From: Flavimobilis marinus
GTDB lineage: Bacteria; Actinomycetota; Actinomycetes; Actinomycetales; Cellulomonadaceae
NCBI RefSeq assembly: GCF_900113055.1
Contig: NZ_FONZ01000001.1
Location: forward strand, 186,001-250,000
Reading direction: 5' to 3'
Length of the DNA stretch: 64,000 nucleotides
The position numbers were made by a program, and so were the translations under genes. Positions 9,083 to 21,164 of this stretch are shown here, piece by piece; position 1 is the stretch's first letter, and each line of letters begins with the position of its first letter. A model generated the notes under the pieces. The model did not search any database. It was not told where the DNA came from and worked only from the letters and a program-made list of their open reading frames with translations.

Positions 9083-9178
9083 ACAGGCATCGCGTGGGGG
9101 GCTGCGCCGTTAGAGTCGATGCGGTCAGACCTGTGCACTACCGGGGTGCGGGTGTTCGCCGCTCGTGAGGAGCAGCAG

Positions 9179-11749
<2,571 letters not shown>

Positions 11750-11763
11750 CCGGACGCACGAGC

Positions 11764-11802
11764 CGACGGCGCCCGCTCTCTGAACGAGGGCGGGCGCCGT
11801 CG
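11764..11802 (+). terminator. Terminator hairpin after clpC
   Basis: A perfect 13-bp stem (11764-11776 with 11790-11802), extended by three or four further inner pairs around a small loop, starts 15 bp after the clpC stop. There is no T run. Confidence 0.7.
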
Positions 11803-11898
11803 TCGTCGGTGGGCGCAGGTGGTGGGATCTGTCCGTCGCCACGACCGCCCCGATCCGGCTAGGGTTCGACACGGCGTGACCGGGCGCCGTCGACGAGG

Positions 11899-12756
11899 AT
11901 GGACGACGTGAGCGAGCACTACTACGGCGTGGCGCAGGCCGGCGCGGGGCGGCTCGGCCACCTGTGGTGGGCCGCCTACGGGTCGCCCGAGAACCGGCCG
12001 GTCGTCCTGCTGCACGGGCTCGCCGACTCGGGGGCGTGCTGGCCGGGGACCGTTGAGCACCTGGCCGAGCGCTACCTCGTGATCGTCCCGGACGCGCGCG
12101 GCCACGGTGACTCGCAGCTGTTGCCTGGGCCCTTCCGGATCCGCGACCTCGCCGACGACGTCGCGACGATCGTCCGGAAGGTCGCCCAGCGCCCGGCGGC
12201 GCTCGTCGGGCACTCGATGGGCGGCGTCGTCGCGCAGGACTTCGCGCTGCGCGCGCCCGCCCTCGTGTCCGCGCTCGTGCTCGAGGACCCCGCGTGGACG
12301 GCGATGTCGGACGGCGAGGGCCGGCTCCCGGCGGACCTGACCGGTTGGCTGCGCGACCTCGACGCGGCGCCGTTCGTGCAGCTGCTGTCGCAGGTGCGCG
12401 ACGAGAACCCGGGCTGGGCGGACGACGAGATGGCGCCGTGGGCGCACGCCAAGAAAGCCGTGGACCCGCAGCTGGTGGAGCCTCCGCACGTGTGGCGCGA
12501 GCGCGACTGGGTGGAGTCGCTGGCTGACCTCGCCCCCGACGGAGAGTTCCGCACGACCGTCCTGGCGGGCGACCCGGGCCGGGGCAGCGTCGTGACGATG
12601 GCCGACGGCGCTCGGGCCGCCCAGCTGCTGGGCGACGCGGGCCACGTGCACCGGCTCGACGCGGGCCACAGCGTCCGCCGCGACCAGCGCGAGGCGTTCC
12701 TGGCGATCCTCGACCAGGCCCTGGCGGAGATCAAGGACCCCCCGATCCCCACCTGA
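11899..12756 (+). CDS. Alpha/beta hydrolase
   Basis: A 285-residue alpha/beta hydrolase of unknown substrate. HGLADSG forms the oxyanion region, the nucleophile elbow is GHSMGG at about 104-109 with an intact Ser, and the C-terminal His lies in LDAGHSVRRDQ. No signal peptide, so cytoplasmic. The ATG at 11899 is preceded by CGAGGA. It is convergent with the DUF4862-like gene across a long inverted repeat. Unlike the hydrolase at 242-1156, its catalytic triad appears complete. Confidence 0.85.
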   Translation: MDDVSEHYYGVAQAGAGRLGHLWWAAYGSPENRPVVLLHGLADSGACWPGTVEHLAERYLVIVPDARGHGDSQLLPGPFRIRDLADDVATIVRKVAQRPAALVGHSMGGVVAQDFALRAPALVSALVLEDPAWTAMSDGEGRLPADLTGWLRDLDAAPFVQLLSQVRDENPGWADDEMAPWAHAKKAVDPQLVEPPHVWRERDWVESLADLAPDGEFRTTVLAGDPGRGSVVTMADGARAAQLLGDAGHVHRLDAGHSVRRDQREAFLAILDQALAEIKDPPIPT

Positions 12757-12780
12757 CCCGCCCCGCCCCCGCCATCTCCC

Positions 12781-12842
12781 GCTGAGTGCGTGTTTTTGGC
12801 GGTGTGAACGCGCGAGACGACCGCCAAAATCACGCACTCAGC
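12781..12842. repeat. Long intergenic hairpin A (23-bp arms, one mismatch)
   Basis: Arms at 12781-12803 and 12820-12842 are complementary over 23 bp except for one T/T mismatch at arm position 13, around a 16-base spacer. The hairpin sits between convergent genes and could act as a bidirectional terminator. It is compositionally unlike ordinary GC hairpins: the stem contains GAGTGCGTG and TTTTGGCGG. Confidence 0.75.
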
Positions 12843-12864
12843 GAGCGGGGGGAGGAGTGCGGGT

Positions 12865-13875
12865 TTACGCGTGCGGGTGAGGGTGGGTGGCTTCTTCGAG
12901 GAGGGCCAGGGTGGCGCGGGCGACCTCGAGGCGGGTGGCGACGTCGGCGTCGGCCGGCTGGGTCGTGATCTTGGCGCCGACGAACGCGAGCGGTGCGTCC
13001 CCGGCGGCCGCGAGCGTCGCCCGCATCTGCGCGAGCCCGAGCAAGGACGCCGACGACGCCGCGAGGGCCCGGTCGTCGCCGTGCGGGGCGATGTGTCCGT
13101 CGTCCCACGGCTCGCCCCACGCAGAGTGCTGGTCCGTCGCGCCCGAGAAGACGATCCCCCGGAGCACACCGGCCTCCGCCGCCGCGCGCGTGTGGGCGAG
13201 CGGCGTGCTCGCGGACCGGCCCTCGATCGCGGAGCGCCCCCAGTTCACGGACACGCCGACGACCGGGTGCGCGCCCCCGGCCGGACCGCCCCCCACGGCG
13301 CGCGCGACGGCGATCTCGTCGGCCAGCGGGAAGAAGCCCTTGGCCGGCTCCTGCTCGGCGACGAGCGCGTCGTTGTGCTCGATCACGATCTCCGCCCCGG
13401 CGAGGTCCCAGGTGGCGATCTCGGCAAGGGAGCGCGCGAACGCACCGGCGGACCCGACGACGCCGCGGGCAGAGCCGTGCGTCGGTGCGGGGGCGCTGTG
13501 CACCTCGACGGCGAGGACGCGGGGACGGCCAGCCTCGTCGGCCAGCCGGAGCGTGAGGTCCCGCACGTCGGCGAGGTCCGCGAGCGCCGCGAGACGGCCG
13601 TCCTCGTCGCTCGACGCGAGGCCGTAGCCGGGTGCGTGGCTCAGGCGCACCATGGTGCGCGGGATGGCGGTCACCACGAGCTGCCAGTCGTGCAGGTGCC
13701 GACGCTGCCACGCGGCCTTGAGGCTCGGGTGACCCGTGGCCATCAGGGGGTGCTCGATGACGTCGATCTCGAGGGCGCGCAGACCGTCGTAGAACTCCCC
13801 GACCGCGCGGGCGTCGTCGATGGTGGGCTCGAGCGCATAGGCACCCAGCGTGCGTGCGGGGCGGGGGGTGGTCAC
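12865..13875 (-). CDS. DUF4862 family protein
   Basis: A 336-residue cytoplasmic protein that I assign to the actinobacterial DUF4862 family from its general sequence; a TIM-barrel sugar-related enzyme is possible but unproven. Candidate conserved stretches are IEVIEHPL-like IDVIEHPLMATG, EIVIEHND and VGVSVNWGRSAIEGRS. The GTG at 13875 (MTTPRPARTLGAYALEP) is preferred because AAGGAGG stands six bases upstream; an earlier ATG at 13902 has no ribosome binding site, and TAAGGT just upstream of that ATG predicts a short leader ending at this GTG. Function unknown. Confidence 0.7.
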   Translation of the reverse strand: MTTPRPARTLGAYALEPTIDDARAVGEFYDGLRALEIDVIEHPLMATGHPSLKAAWQRRHLHDWQLVVTAIPRTMVRLSHAPGYGLASSDEDGRLAALADLADVRDLTLRLADEAGRPRVLAVEVHSAPAPTHGSARGVVGSAGAFARSLAEIATWDLAGAEIVIEHNDALVAEQEPAKGFFPLADEIAVARAVGGGPAGGAHPVVGVSVNWGRSAIEGRSASTPLAHTRAAAEAGVLRGIVFSGATDQHSAWGEPWDDGHIAPHGDDRALAASSASLLGLAQMRATLAAAGDAPLAFVGAKITTQPADADVATRLEVARATLALLEEATHPHPHA

Positions 13876-13947
13876 GGCGCGCCTCCTTCGGTACGCAGAC
13901 ATCTGACCTTATCCCTCGTGGGGGCGCCCGCGTCGGGTGGTGCGGGC

Positions 13948-13953
13948 TAGCGT
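13948..13953 (+). promoter_or_regulatory. -10 hexamer of leaderless SDR gene
   Basis: TAGCGT ends six bases before the ATG at 13960, so transcription is predicted to start on the initiation codon. There is no ribosome binding site. Confidence 0.5.
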
Positions 13954-13959
13954 GGGGCC

Positions 13960-14748
13960 ATGAGCGCTCCCACCCTAGGATCTGACGGCCACGTCTCCTT
14001 CGACCTGACGGGGCGCCGCGCGCTCGTCACGGGGGCGGGGGTCGGGATCGGCCGGACGGTCGCCCTCGCACTGGCTCGCGCCGGCGCCGATGTCGTGGTC
14101 ACCTACCGCTCGCACGACGGCGACGAGGTGGCGGCGGAGATCCGGACGCTGGGGCGGCGGTCGGCCGCGCTGGCGCTGGACGCGACAGACGAGGTGCAGG
14201 TGCGCGACGTCGTCGGACGGGCGGCCGACGCTCTCGGCGGGCCGGTCGACATCCTGGTGAACAACGCCGGGGGCCTGGTCGGCCGGGTGGCGATCGCCGA
14301 CATGGACCTGGACCACTGGCGCGCCGTCATGGACGTCAACGTGACCTCGGCCTTCCTGGTGACCAGAGAGGTGCTGCGCTCGCTGCCCGACGGCGGGCGC
14401 ATCGTCATGGTGGGCTCGATCGCCGGGGAGACGGGCGGGTCGGCCGGGTCGGCGGCGTACGCCGCGTCGAAGACGGCCCTCGAGGGCCTGGTCCGGGGGC
14501 TCGCCAAGGAGGTCGCGCCGCGTCGCGCGACCGTCAACCTCGTCTCCCCGGGCTACATCACCGACACCCCGTTCCACGAGACCTTCTCGACGCCCGAGAA
14601 GCGCGCCGCGACCGTCCGCGGGATCCCGCTCGAGCGTGCGGGGTACCCCGACGACGTCGCCGCGGCCGTGTGCTTCCTCGCCTCCCCGGCGGCGTCGTTC
14701 GTCACCGGGACGGTCACCGACGTGAACGGGGGCGCCTACTTCAGGTGA
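13960..14748 (+). CDS. Short-chain dehydrogenase/reductase
   Basis: A 262-residue classical SDR with NAD(P)-binding TGAGVGIG at 25-32, NNAGG near 103, catalytic YAASK near 167-171 and the C-terminal segment FVTGTVTDVNGGAYF typical of FabG-like oxidoreductases. The substrate cannot be told from sequence; 3-oxoacyl or sugar/polyol substrates are both common for this subgroup. The ATG at 13960 is at a leaderless distance from TAGCGT. It is convergent with the tRNA methyltransferase gene and unlikely to share an operon with any neighbour. Confidence 0.85.
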   Translation: MSAPTLGSDGHVSFDLTGRRALVTGAGVGIGRTVALALARAGADVVVTYRSHDGDEVAAEIRTLGRRSAALALDATDEVQVRDVVGRAADALGGPVDILVNNAGGLVGRVAIADMDLDHWRAVMDVNVTSAFLVTREVLRSLPDGGRIVMVGSIAGETGGSAGSAAYAASKTALEGLVRGLAKEVAPRRATVNLVSPGYITDTPFHETFSTPEKRAATVRGIPLERAGYPDDVAAAVCFLASPAASFVTGTVTDVNGGAYFR

Positions 14749-14789
14749 CGCGCGGGGGCTACTACTCCGACCCCGGCGTGTTCCGGCGG

Positions 14790-15257
14790 CTACTCGCCGT
14801 CGGGGAAGCCCGCCTGGCGCCACGCCTCGTAGATCGCGATGGATGCCGAGCTGGTCAGGTTGAGCGACCGGCGCTGCGGGAGCATCGGGATGCGCACCTG
14901 CGCCGTGATGCCAGGGTGGGCGAGGACGTCGTCGGGCAACCCGGTGGGCTCGGGGCCGAACAGCAGGACGTCGTCAGGCTGGTAGGTGATGTCGGAGTAT
15001 CGCTCGGTGGCCTGCGTCGTGAACGCGAACACCCGCGCCGCCGGGCCCCACGCGGTGAGCGCGGCCTCGAGGTCGGCGTGCAGCGTGACGTTCGCGAGGT
15101 CGTGGTAGTCGAGGCCGGCGCGCTTGAGCTTGGGCTCGGACAGGTCGAAGCCGAGCGGCTCGATCAGGTGCAGCGGGGCACCGGTGACGGCAGACAACCG
15201 GATCGCGTTGCCGGTGTTCTGCGGGATGCGGGGCTCGAAGAAGGCGATGACGGGCAC
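14790..15257 (-). CDS. trmL: tRNA (cytidine/uridine-34-2'-O)-methyltransferase
   Basis: A 155-residue SPOUT methyltransferase (TrmL/CspR group) that would 2'-O-methylate the wobble base of certain tRNA-Leu species. It contains the N-terminal EPRIPQNTGNAIRL, the knot motifs FGPEPTGLP and IPMLPQRRSLNL, and the length of single-domain TrmL. The GTG at 15257 gives MPVIAFFEPRIPQNTGN, matching the usual N-terminus; a GTG at 15272 would add only five residues. SPOUT proteins of this size can also be TrmH-like, but the EPxIPxNTGN start favours TrmL. Confidence 0.88.
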   Translation of the reverse strand: MPVIAFFEPRIPQNTGNAIRLSAVTGAPLHLIEPLGFDLSEPKLKRAGLDYHDLANVTLHADLEAALTAWGPAARVFAFTTQATERYSDITYQPDDVLLFGPEPTGLPDDVLAHPGITAQVRIPMLPQRRSLNLTSSASIAIYEAWRQAGFPDGE

Positions 15258-15303
15258 GCCCCATGATCCCACCCGCCGGGCCGGGCGCTCTCCGCAGCAC
15301 CTG

Positions 15304-15381
15304 CCCGCGACTTCGTCACTTTGCTCGCGACTTCGTCAGTTGTAACTCACGAAGTGGCGCCCGAACTCACGAAGTCGCGGG
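15304..15381. repeat. Nested intergenic hairpins B
   Basis: An outer 13-bp perfect inverted repeat pairs 15304-15316 with 15369-15381. An inner hairpin spans 15330-15355, with 12-bp arms around GT and a single C/C mismatch. The unit CGCGACTTCGTCA occurs twice on the left side and CTCACGAAGT twice on the right. It lies between divergent genes (trmL and the DeoR gene), so a simple terminator role is not expected. Confidence 0.7.
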
Positions 15382-15455
15382 TGGACAGTGCGGGGGTGGA
15401 CAGCGCGCGGGTGGCGGGGCCAGCGGGCGCTGGGCGTGCAGGACCACGTTGGGTG

Positions 15456-15484
15456 TTGGATTTTGTTGAGTTGTGCTGGATACT
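15456..15484 (+). promoter_or_regulatory. Galactose operon promoter, leaderless
   Basis: TTGGAT (15456-15461) and GATACT (15479-15484) are separated by 17 bp. The -10 ends six bases before the ATG at 15491, predicting a leaderless mRNA. The spacer is T-rich with repeated TGTTG/AGTTG words, unlike the GC-rich surroundings, and is a plausible binding region for the DeoR-type regulator. Confidence 0.6.
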
Positions 15485-15490
15485 GAGTGC

Positions 15491-16287
15491 ATGCTTGCGA
15501 AGCAGCGGCACGACCGCATCCGCGCCCGGGTCCGCGCGCAGGGCGCCGTGCGCGTCTCCGACCTCGTCGCGGAGCTCGGTGTCTCCGACATGACGGTTCG
15601 CCGCGACATCTCCGAGCTCGCCGCCAAGGGCGTCCTGCGCAAGGTGCACGGCGGAGCTGTCGACGCGGCAGCGACCGCCCACGAGCCCGCCTTCGAGTCC
15701 AAGCGCGCGCTCGCCCTCGACGAGAAGCGCGCGATCGCCCGGGAGGCGCTCGCGTCGGTTCAGCCGGGCAGCTCGGTCGCGCTCTCTGCCGGCACGACGA
15801 CGCAGCTGCTCGCCGAGGCCATCGCCGCCCGCGCCGACCTGCGCCCCCTGACGGTCGTGACGAACTCCCTGCCCGCCGCCGACACGCTGTTCCGCGCCGG
15901 GCACGGCATCGAGGTCGTGCTGACCGGCGGGAGCCGCACGCCGTCGGACGCGCTCGTCGGCCCCCTCGCCGTCACCGCGCTCGAGAACCTGCGCGTCGAC
16001 GTCCTCTTCCTCGGCGCGCACGGCCTCGACGCCGACGGCCTCACCACGCCCAACCTGCTCGAGGCCGAGACCAACCGCGCCCTGGCCCGTGCCGCGAGCC
16101 GCGTCGTCGTCGTCGCGGACTCCAGCAAGTGGGGCACGGTCGGCCTCAGCCGGATCCTGCCCCTGGCCGAGGTCGACGTCCTCGTCACCGACGACGCCCT
16201 CGAACCCGAGGCCCGGACCGCGCTCGCGGACGCCGGGACCTCGCTCCACCTCGTCCCCACCCACCCCCTCCAGGACGGAGCAACGTG

Positions 16288-16288
<1 letters not shown>
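15491..16288 (+). CDS. DeoR family regulator of galactose genes
   Basis: A 265-residue DeoR-type repressor. The N-terminal helix-turn-helix (about 4-58: RHDRIRARV, VRVSDLVAELGVSDMTVRRDI) is followed by the sugar-phosphate-sensing DeoRC domain, including the GTT-type loop SAGTTTQLLA and FLGAHGLDADGL. It is the first gene of an operon with galT and galK: its stop shares one base with the galT ATG. It most likely senses a galactose-pathway sugar phosphate and represses its own operon (inference from linkage). The ATG at 15491 is preferred over a GTG at 15473 because the -10 hexamer would overlap the latter. Confidence 0.88.
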
Positions 16289-17492
<1,204 letters not shown>

Positions 17493-17496
<4 letters not shown>

Positions 17497-18737
17497 CCGA
17501 CTGGACCCCCGCCTGGACGCGTGCGGAGGGCGCCCGGCGCGTGCGCGAGCTCTTCGCGGCGCACGTGGGCGGGGAGCCCGACGGCGTGTGGTCGGCTCCC
17601 GGCCGCGCCAACCTGATCGGCGAGCACACGGACTACAGCGGCGGCCTGAGCGTGCCGTTCGCGCTCCCGCACCGCACGTACCTCGCGCTGCGGCGCAGGG
17701 ACGACGACGTCGTCCGCCTGGTCTCCGCGCAGGAGCCCGGGACGGTCTGGGAGGCGCGCCTCGCGGACCTGCGCTCTGTCGCGGACGGACCGGTCGAGGG
17801 CGCCCCCACCGGGTGGGGCACGTACGTCGCGGGCGTCGCGTGGGCGCTCGCGCAGGACGGTCACGAGGTGACGGGCTTCGAGGCCGTGGTCGACTCGTGC
17901 GTGCCGTACGGCGCGGGCCTGTCGAGCTCGGCGGCGCTCGAGTCCGCGACGGCGGTCGCGCTCGACGACGTCCTCGGCCTCGGCCTGGGCGGCACCGACG
18001 AGGGGCGCAAGGCGCTCGCGGCGGCGTGCGTGCGCGCGGAGAACGAGATCGCGGGCGCGGCGACCGGAGGCATGGACCAGGCGGCGTCGTTGCGCTGCCA
18101 GGAGGACCACGCGATCCTCCTGGACTCCGCGGACCACTCGGTGCGCCAGGTCCCCATGGACCTGGGCGACCACGCGTTGCTCGTGATCGACACCCGCGCC
18201 CCGCACTCGCTCGTCGACGGGCAGTACGCGGCGCGGCGCGCGATGTGCGAGGAGGCCGCGGTCGCGCTCGGCATCGACTACCTGGGCCTGCTCGGCCCCG
18301 ACGACCTCGACGACGCCCTCGCTCGCGTGGCCACCGCGCCGACGCTCGGCGACCCGGAGCGGCGCGAGGTCGTGGCCCGCCGGGTGCGGCACGTCGTGAC
18401 GGAGAACGCACGGGTGCGCCAGACGACGTCGCTGCTCGCCGACGGCCGGGTGCCCGAGGTGGGCGCCGTGCTGAGCGCCGCGCACGCATCGCTGCGTGAC
18501 GACTTCGAGGTCAGCTGCCGTGAGCTCGACGTCGCCGTCGACGCGGCCGTCGCGGCTGGGGCGCTCGGGGGCCGGATGGTCGGCGGGGGCTTCGGCGGTT
18601 CGGCCCTGGCCCTCGTGCGCACGCCCGACGCCGAGCGCATCGCCGACGACGTCGCCCGGGCCTTCGCCGACGCCGACCTGACGGCTCCGGGCTTCCTGCT
18701 CGCGACGGCGTCGGCGCCTGCGGGGCGCGACGCCTGA
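17493..18737 (+). CDS. galK: Galactokinase
   Basis: A 414-residue GHMP kinase that phosphorylates galactose at C1. It has the galactokinase signature GRANLIGEHTDY at 37-48, the ATP-binding loop PYGAGLSSSAALE around 138-150 and the C-terminal GGGFGGS. The GTG start overlaps the galT stop by four bases. It is the last gene of the DeoR-galT-galK unit; a leaderless promoter for the next gene begins two bases after its stop, which suggests the operon is either terminated here or read through into a gene with its own promoter. Confidence 0.95.
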
Positions 18738-18738
18738 G

Positions 18739-18744
18739 TAGGCT
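18739..18744 (+). promoter_or_regulatory. -10 hexamer of leaderless aldo/keto reductase gene
   Basis: TAGGCT starts right after the galK stop codon and ends six bases before the ATG at 18751. It predicts an independent, leaderless transcript for the reductase. Confidence 0.5.
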
Positions 18745-18750
18745 CTGAGC

Positions 18751-19803
18751 ATGTCGCCGACGACGTACCTCGCCGCCCCTGACCGCTACGAGCACGCCCG
18801 GTTCCGCCGGGCCGGGCGCAGCGGGCTCGACCTGCCTGCCCTGTCGCTCGGGCTGTGGCACAACTTCGGGCACACCACCCCCCTCGAGACGCAGCGCGAC
18901 GTCCTGCGCCGGGCGTTCGACCTGGGCATCACGCACTTTGACCTGGCCAACAACTACGGCCCGCCGTACGGGTCCGCGGAGGAGAACTTCGGCCGCCATC
19001 TGGCCGCGGACTTCCGCCCGTACCGGGACGAGATGGTCATCTCGTCGAAGGCCGGGTACGACATGTGGCCCGGTCCGTACGGCGACGGCGGCTCGCGCAA
19101 GTACCTGCTGTCCTCGCTCGACCAGTCCCTGGCGCGCATGGGCTTGGAATACGTCGACATCTTCTACTCCCACCGCCCCGACCCCTCGGTGCCGATCGAG
19201 GAGACGATGGGCGCCCTGCACACCGCCGTCACGAGCGGCCGGGCCCTGTACGCAGGCATCTCGAACTACTCCCCGGCTCAGACCCGGGCGGCCGCCCAGG
19301 CGCTCGCGGACCTCGGCACGCCCCTGCTCATTCACCAGCCCAGCTACTCGATGTTCAACCGGCACGTCGAGCTGCCCGACGCCGGGCAGGCGGACCCGAC
19401 CGACGCCACGGGGCAGTCGCTGCTGGACACGGTCGAGGACCTCGGCATCGGGATGATCGTGTTCTCGCCGCTGAGCCAGGGGCTGCTCACGGGCCGCTAC
19501 CTCGGGGGCGACATCCCCGCGGGCTCGCGCGCCGCCGTCGGGCACTTCTTGCGGCCCGACCGCGTGACGGACGAGTACCTCGCGGCCGCGCGGGCGTTGA
19601 ACGAGATCGCCGCTGGGCGCGGGCAGAGCCTCGCCCAGCTGGCGCTCGCCTGGGTGCTGCGCGACGCGCGCGTGACCTCGGCCCTGATCGGGGCGAGCAG
19701 CGTGGCCCAGCTCGAGGACAACGTCGCGGCGCTCGAGGCGCCGCCGCTGACTGCCGACGAGCTCGCGGCGATCGAGCCGCTCGTGGTGCACGGGCGATTC
19801 TGA
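18751..19803 (+). CDS. Aldo/keto reductase (YghZ-like)
   Basis: A 350-residue NADPH-dependent aldo/keto reductase close to the YghZ/L-glyceraldehyde-3-phosphate reductase group, with NFGHTTPLETQRDVLRRAFDLG (split as NFGHTTPLE and LRRAFDLG). The catalytic tetrad is Asp64, Tyr69 (DLANNYG), Lys100 (ISSKAG) and His141 (YSHRPD). Cofactor-binding LIGASSV is near the C-terminus. It sits after galK but probably has its own leaderless promoter, so a role in galactose metabolism is not implied; detoxification of short aldehydes is typical of the group. Confidence 0.88.
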   Translation: MSPTTYLAAPDRYEHARFRRAGRSGLDLPALSLGLWHNFGHTTPLETQRDVLRRAFDLGITHFDLANNYGPPYGSAEENFGRHLAADFRPYRDEMVISSKAGYDMWPGPYGDGGSRKYLLSSLDQSLARMGLEYVDIFYSHRPDPSVPIEETMGALHTAVTSGRALYAGISNYSPAQTRAAAQALADLGTPLLIHQPSYSMFNRHVELPDAGQADPTDATGQSLLDTVEDLGIGMIVFSPLSQGLLTGRYLGGDIPAGSRAAVGHFLRPDRVTDEYLAAARALNEIAAGRGQSLAQLALAWVLRDARVTSALIGASSVAQLEDNVAALEAPPLTADELAAIEPLVVHGRF

Positions 19804-19872
19804 GGCCTCCCGAGCCATCCGGCCTGGGCCTTTCGTCCGTTTCGCCGTGCCTCGGCGCGCGCCTAGCGTGAG

Positions 19873-19905
19873 AGGTGTCGCGACGACGTGACACCTGCGT
19901 CGTCG
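19873..19905 (+). promoter_or_regulatory. Overlapping inverted repeats before SDR gene
   Basis: AGGTGTC (19873-19879) pairs with GACACCT (19890-19896), and CGACGAC (19881-19887) pairs with GTCGTCG (19899-19905). The two hairpins interlock, so they cannot form together. TAGCGT at 19864-19869 is a plausible -10. This could be an operator or a switching leader; the evidence is structural only. Confidence 0.35.
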
Positions 19906-19944
19906 AGTCACCCGGAGTGTGCACTCAACGAGGAGGGCAGTGCC

Positions 19945-20709
19945 ATGGCACGTCTGGACGGCAAGGTAGCGATCATCACCGGCGCGGCGAGCGGGATGGG
20001 ACTCGCCGCAGCCCAGCTCTTCGCCCGCGAGGGCGCCAAGGTCGTCGCGACGGACGTGAGCGACGCGCTCGAGGGCGAGGTCGAGTCGATCCGCACGTCG
20101 GGTCACGAGATCCTCGCAATGCACCACGACGTCGCCTCCGCGGAGTCGTGGGCCGACGTCGTGGGCGCAACCATCGAGGAGTTCGGCACGGTCGACATCC
20201 TCGTCAACAACGCGGGCGTGCACGTCGCCAAGGGCATCCTCGAGACCGACGAGGAAACCTGGGACCGCGTGCTCGACATCAACGCCAAGGGCGTGTTCCT
20301 CGGCATGAAGGCCGTGATCCCGACCATGGCCGCCGGCGGCGGAGGCTCGATCGTCAACTGCTCGTCGATCGCCGGGATCGTCGGCGGCGACGGGGACGGC
20401 AACGGCGCCGCGTACAGCGCGTCCAAGGGCGCGGTGCGCTCGATCACCAAGCACGCCGCGCAGTGGCACGCGAAGGACCGCATCCGCGTGAACTCCGTGC
20501 ACCCCGGAGCGGTGCTCACCGGGATGTCCGGCGACCTCGCGAGCGTCGAGGAGCTGGGCAAGATGGTCGGCGTCGACAAGACCCCGCTCCCCCCGCACGC
20601 GGGCGAGGCCATCGACATCGCCTACGGATACCTGTACCTGGCGTGCGACGAGTCCCGGTTCGTCACGGGCGAGGAGCTCGTGATCGACGGTGGGTGGATC
20701 ACACACTGA
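19945..20709 (+). CDS. Short-chain dehydrogenase/reductase
   Basis: A 254-residue classical SDR with TGAASGMG at 12-19, NNAGVHV near 90, catalytic YSASK near 157-161 and the C-terminal FVTGEELVIDGGW. The sequence resembles 3-alpha/20-beta-hydroxysteroid or cyclopentanol dehydrogenase-type SDRs, but the substrate is not predictable. The ATG has AGGAGG upstream, which decides it over the upstream in-frame start at 19888. It is followed 22 bp later by a DUF3592-like gene. Confidence 0.85.
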   Translation: MARLDGKVAIITGAASGMGLAAAQLFAREGAKVVATDVSDALEGEVESIRTSGHEILAMHHDVASAESWADVVGATIEEFGTVDILVNNAGVHVAKGILETDEETWDRVLDINAKGVFLGMKAVIPTMAAGGGGSIVNCSSIAGIVGGDGDGNGAAYSASKGAVRSITKHAAQWHAKDRIRVNSVHPGAVLTGMSGDLASVEELGKMVGVDKTPLPPHAGEAIDIAYGYLYLACDESRFVTGEELVIDGGWITH

Positions 20710-20731
20710 CGCCGCAGGGCATCATGGGCGC

Positions 20732-21157
20732 ATGCAGATCGCCGGACTCGCCCAGCTCGTCGTCGGGCTCCTGCTCGTGGTCGCCGGGCTGGTGACCACG
20801 CTCGTGGCCCGAGGCAGCCGTGACCGGGTGGCGCGCGTGGTCGTGCCGGGGATCGTCGTCGGGCACCGCGGCTTCGCGCGCCCGCCGGCCGTCGTCGTGC
20901 GCTACCCGCTCCCGGACGGTCGGCCCCACGAGGTCACGGCACGCCTGCGGGTGACGCGGCTCAGCCTCAACGCGACGGGAACCGAGCTGCCCGTGTACGT
21001 CGACCCACGCAACCCCTACGACGCGATCCTCGTCCCGGGCGGCTCCACCCAGCACCAGGCGGCCTTCGTCGGCGGGGTGCTGATGGCGATCGGTGCCGTC
21101 TTCGCGGTGCTCGGCGGGGCGCTCGTTGCGGTCGCGCTGGCGCTGCCGCCGGGGTGA
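20732..21157 (+). CDS. DUF3592-like membrane protein
   Basis: A 141-residue protein with one transmembrane helix near the N-terminus (about 4-26), a soluble beta-rich middle (VVGHRGFARPPAVVVRYPLPDG to VYVDPRNPYDA, given here by its ends) and a second helix at about 110-135. This helix-beta domain-helix plan and the VYVDPRNP phrase match the DUF3592 family of unknown function. ATG 20732 is chosen because the hydrophobic helix follows directly. It is convergent with the DNA polymerase gene, with seven bases between stops. Confidence 0.7.
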   Translation: MQIAGLAQLVVGLLLVVAGLVTTLVARGSRDRVARVVVPGIVVGHRGFARPPAVVVRYPLPDGRPHEVTARLRVTRLSLNATGTELPVYVDPRNPYDAILVPGGSTQHQAAFVGGVLMAIGAVFAVLGGALVAVALALPPG

Positions 21158-21164
21158 GGCGGCG

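Noticed and set aside
12781-12842. Hairpins such as A taken as CRISPR repeats or phage attachment sites
   Set aside because: There is no regular spacing, no cas gene and no integrase; copies are single and intergenic.
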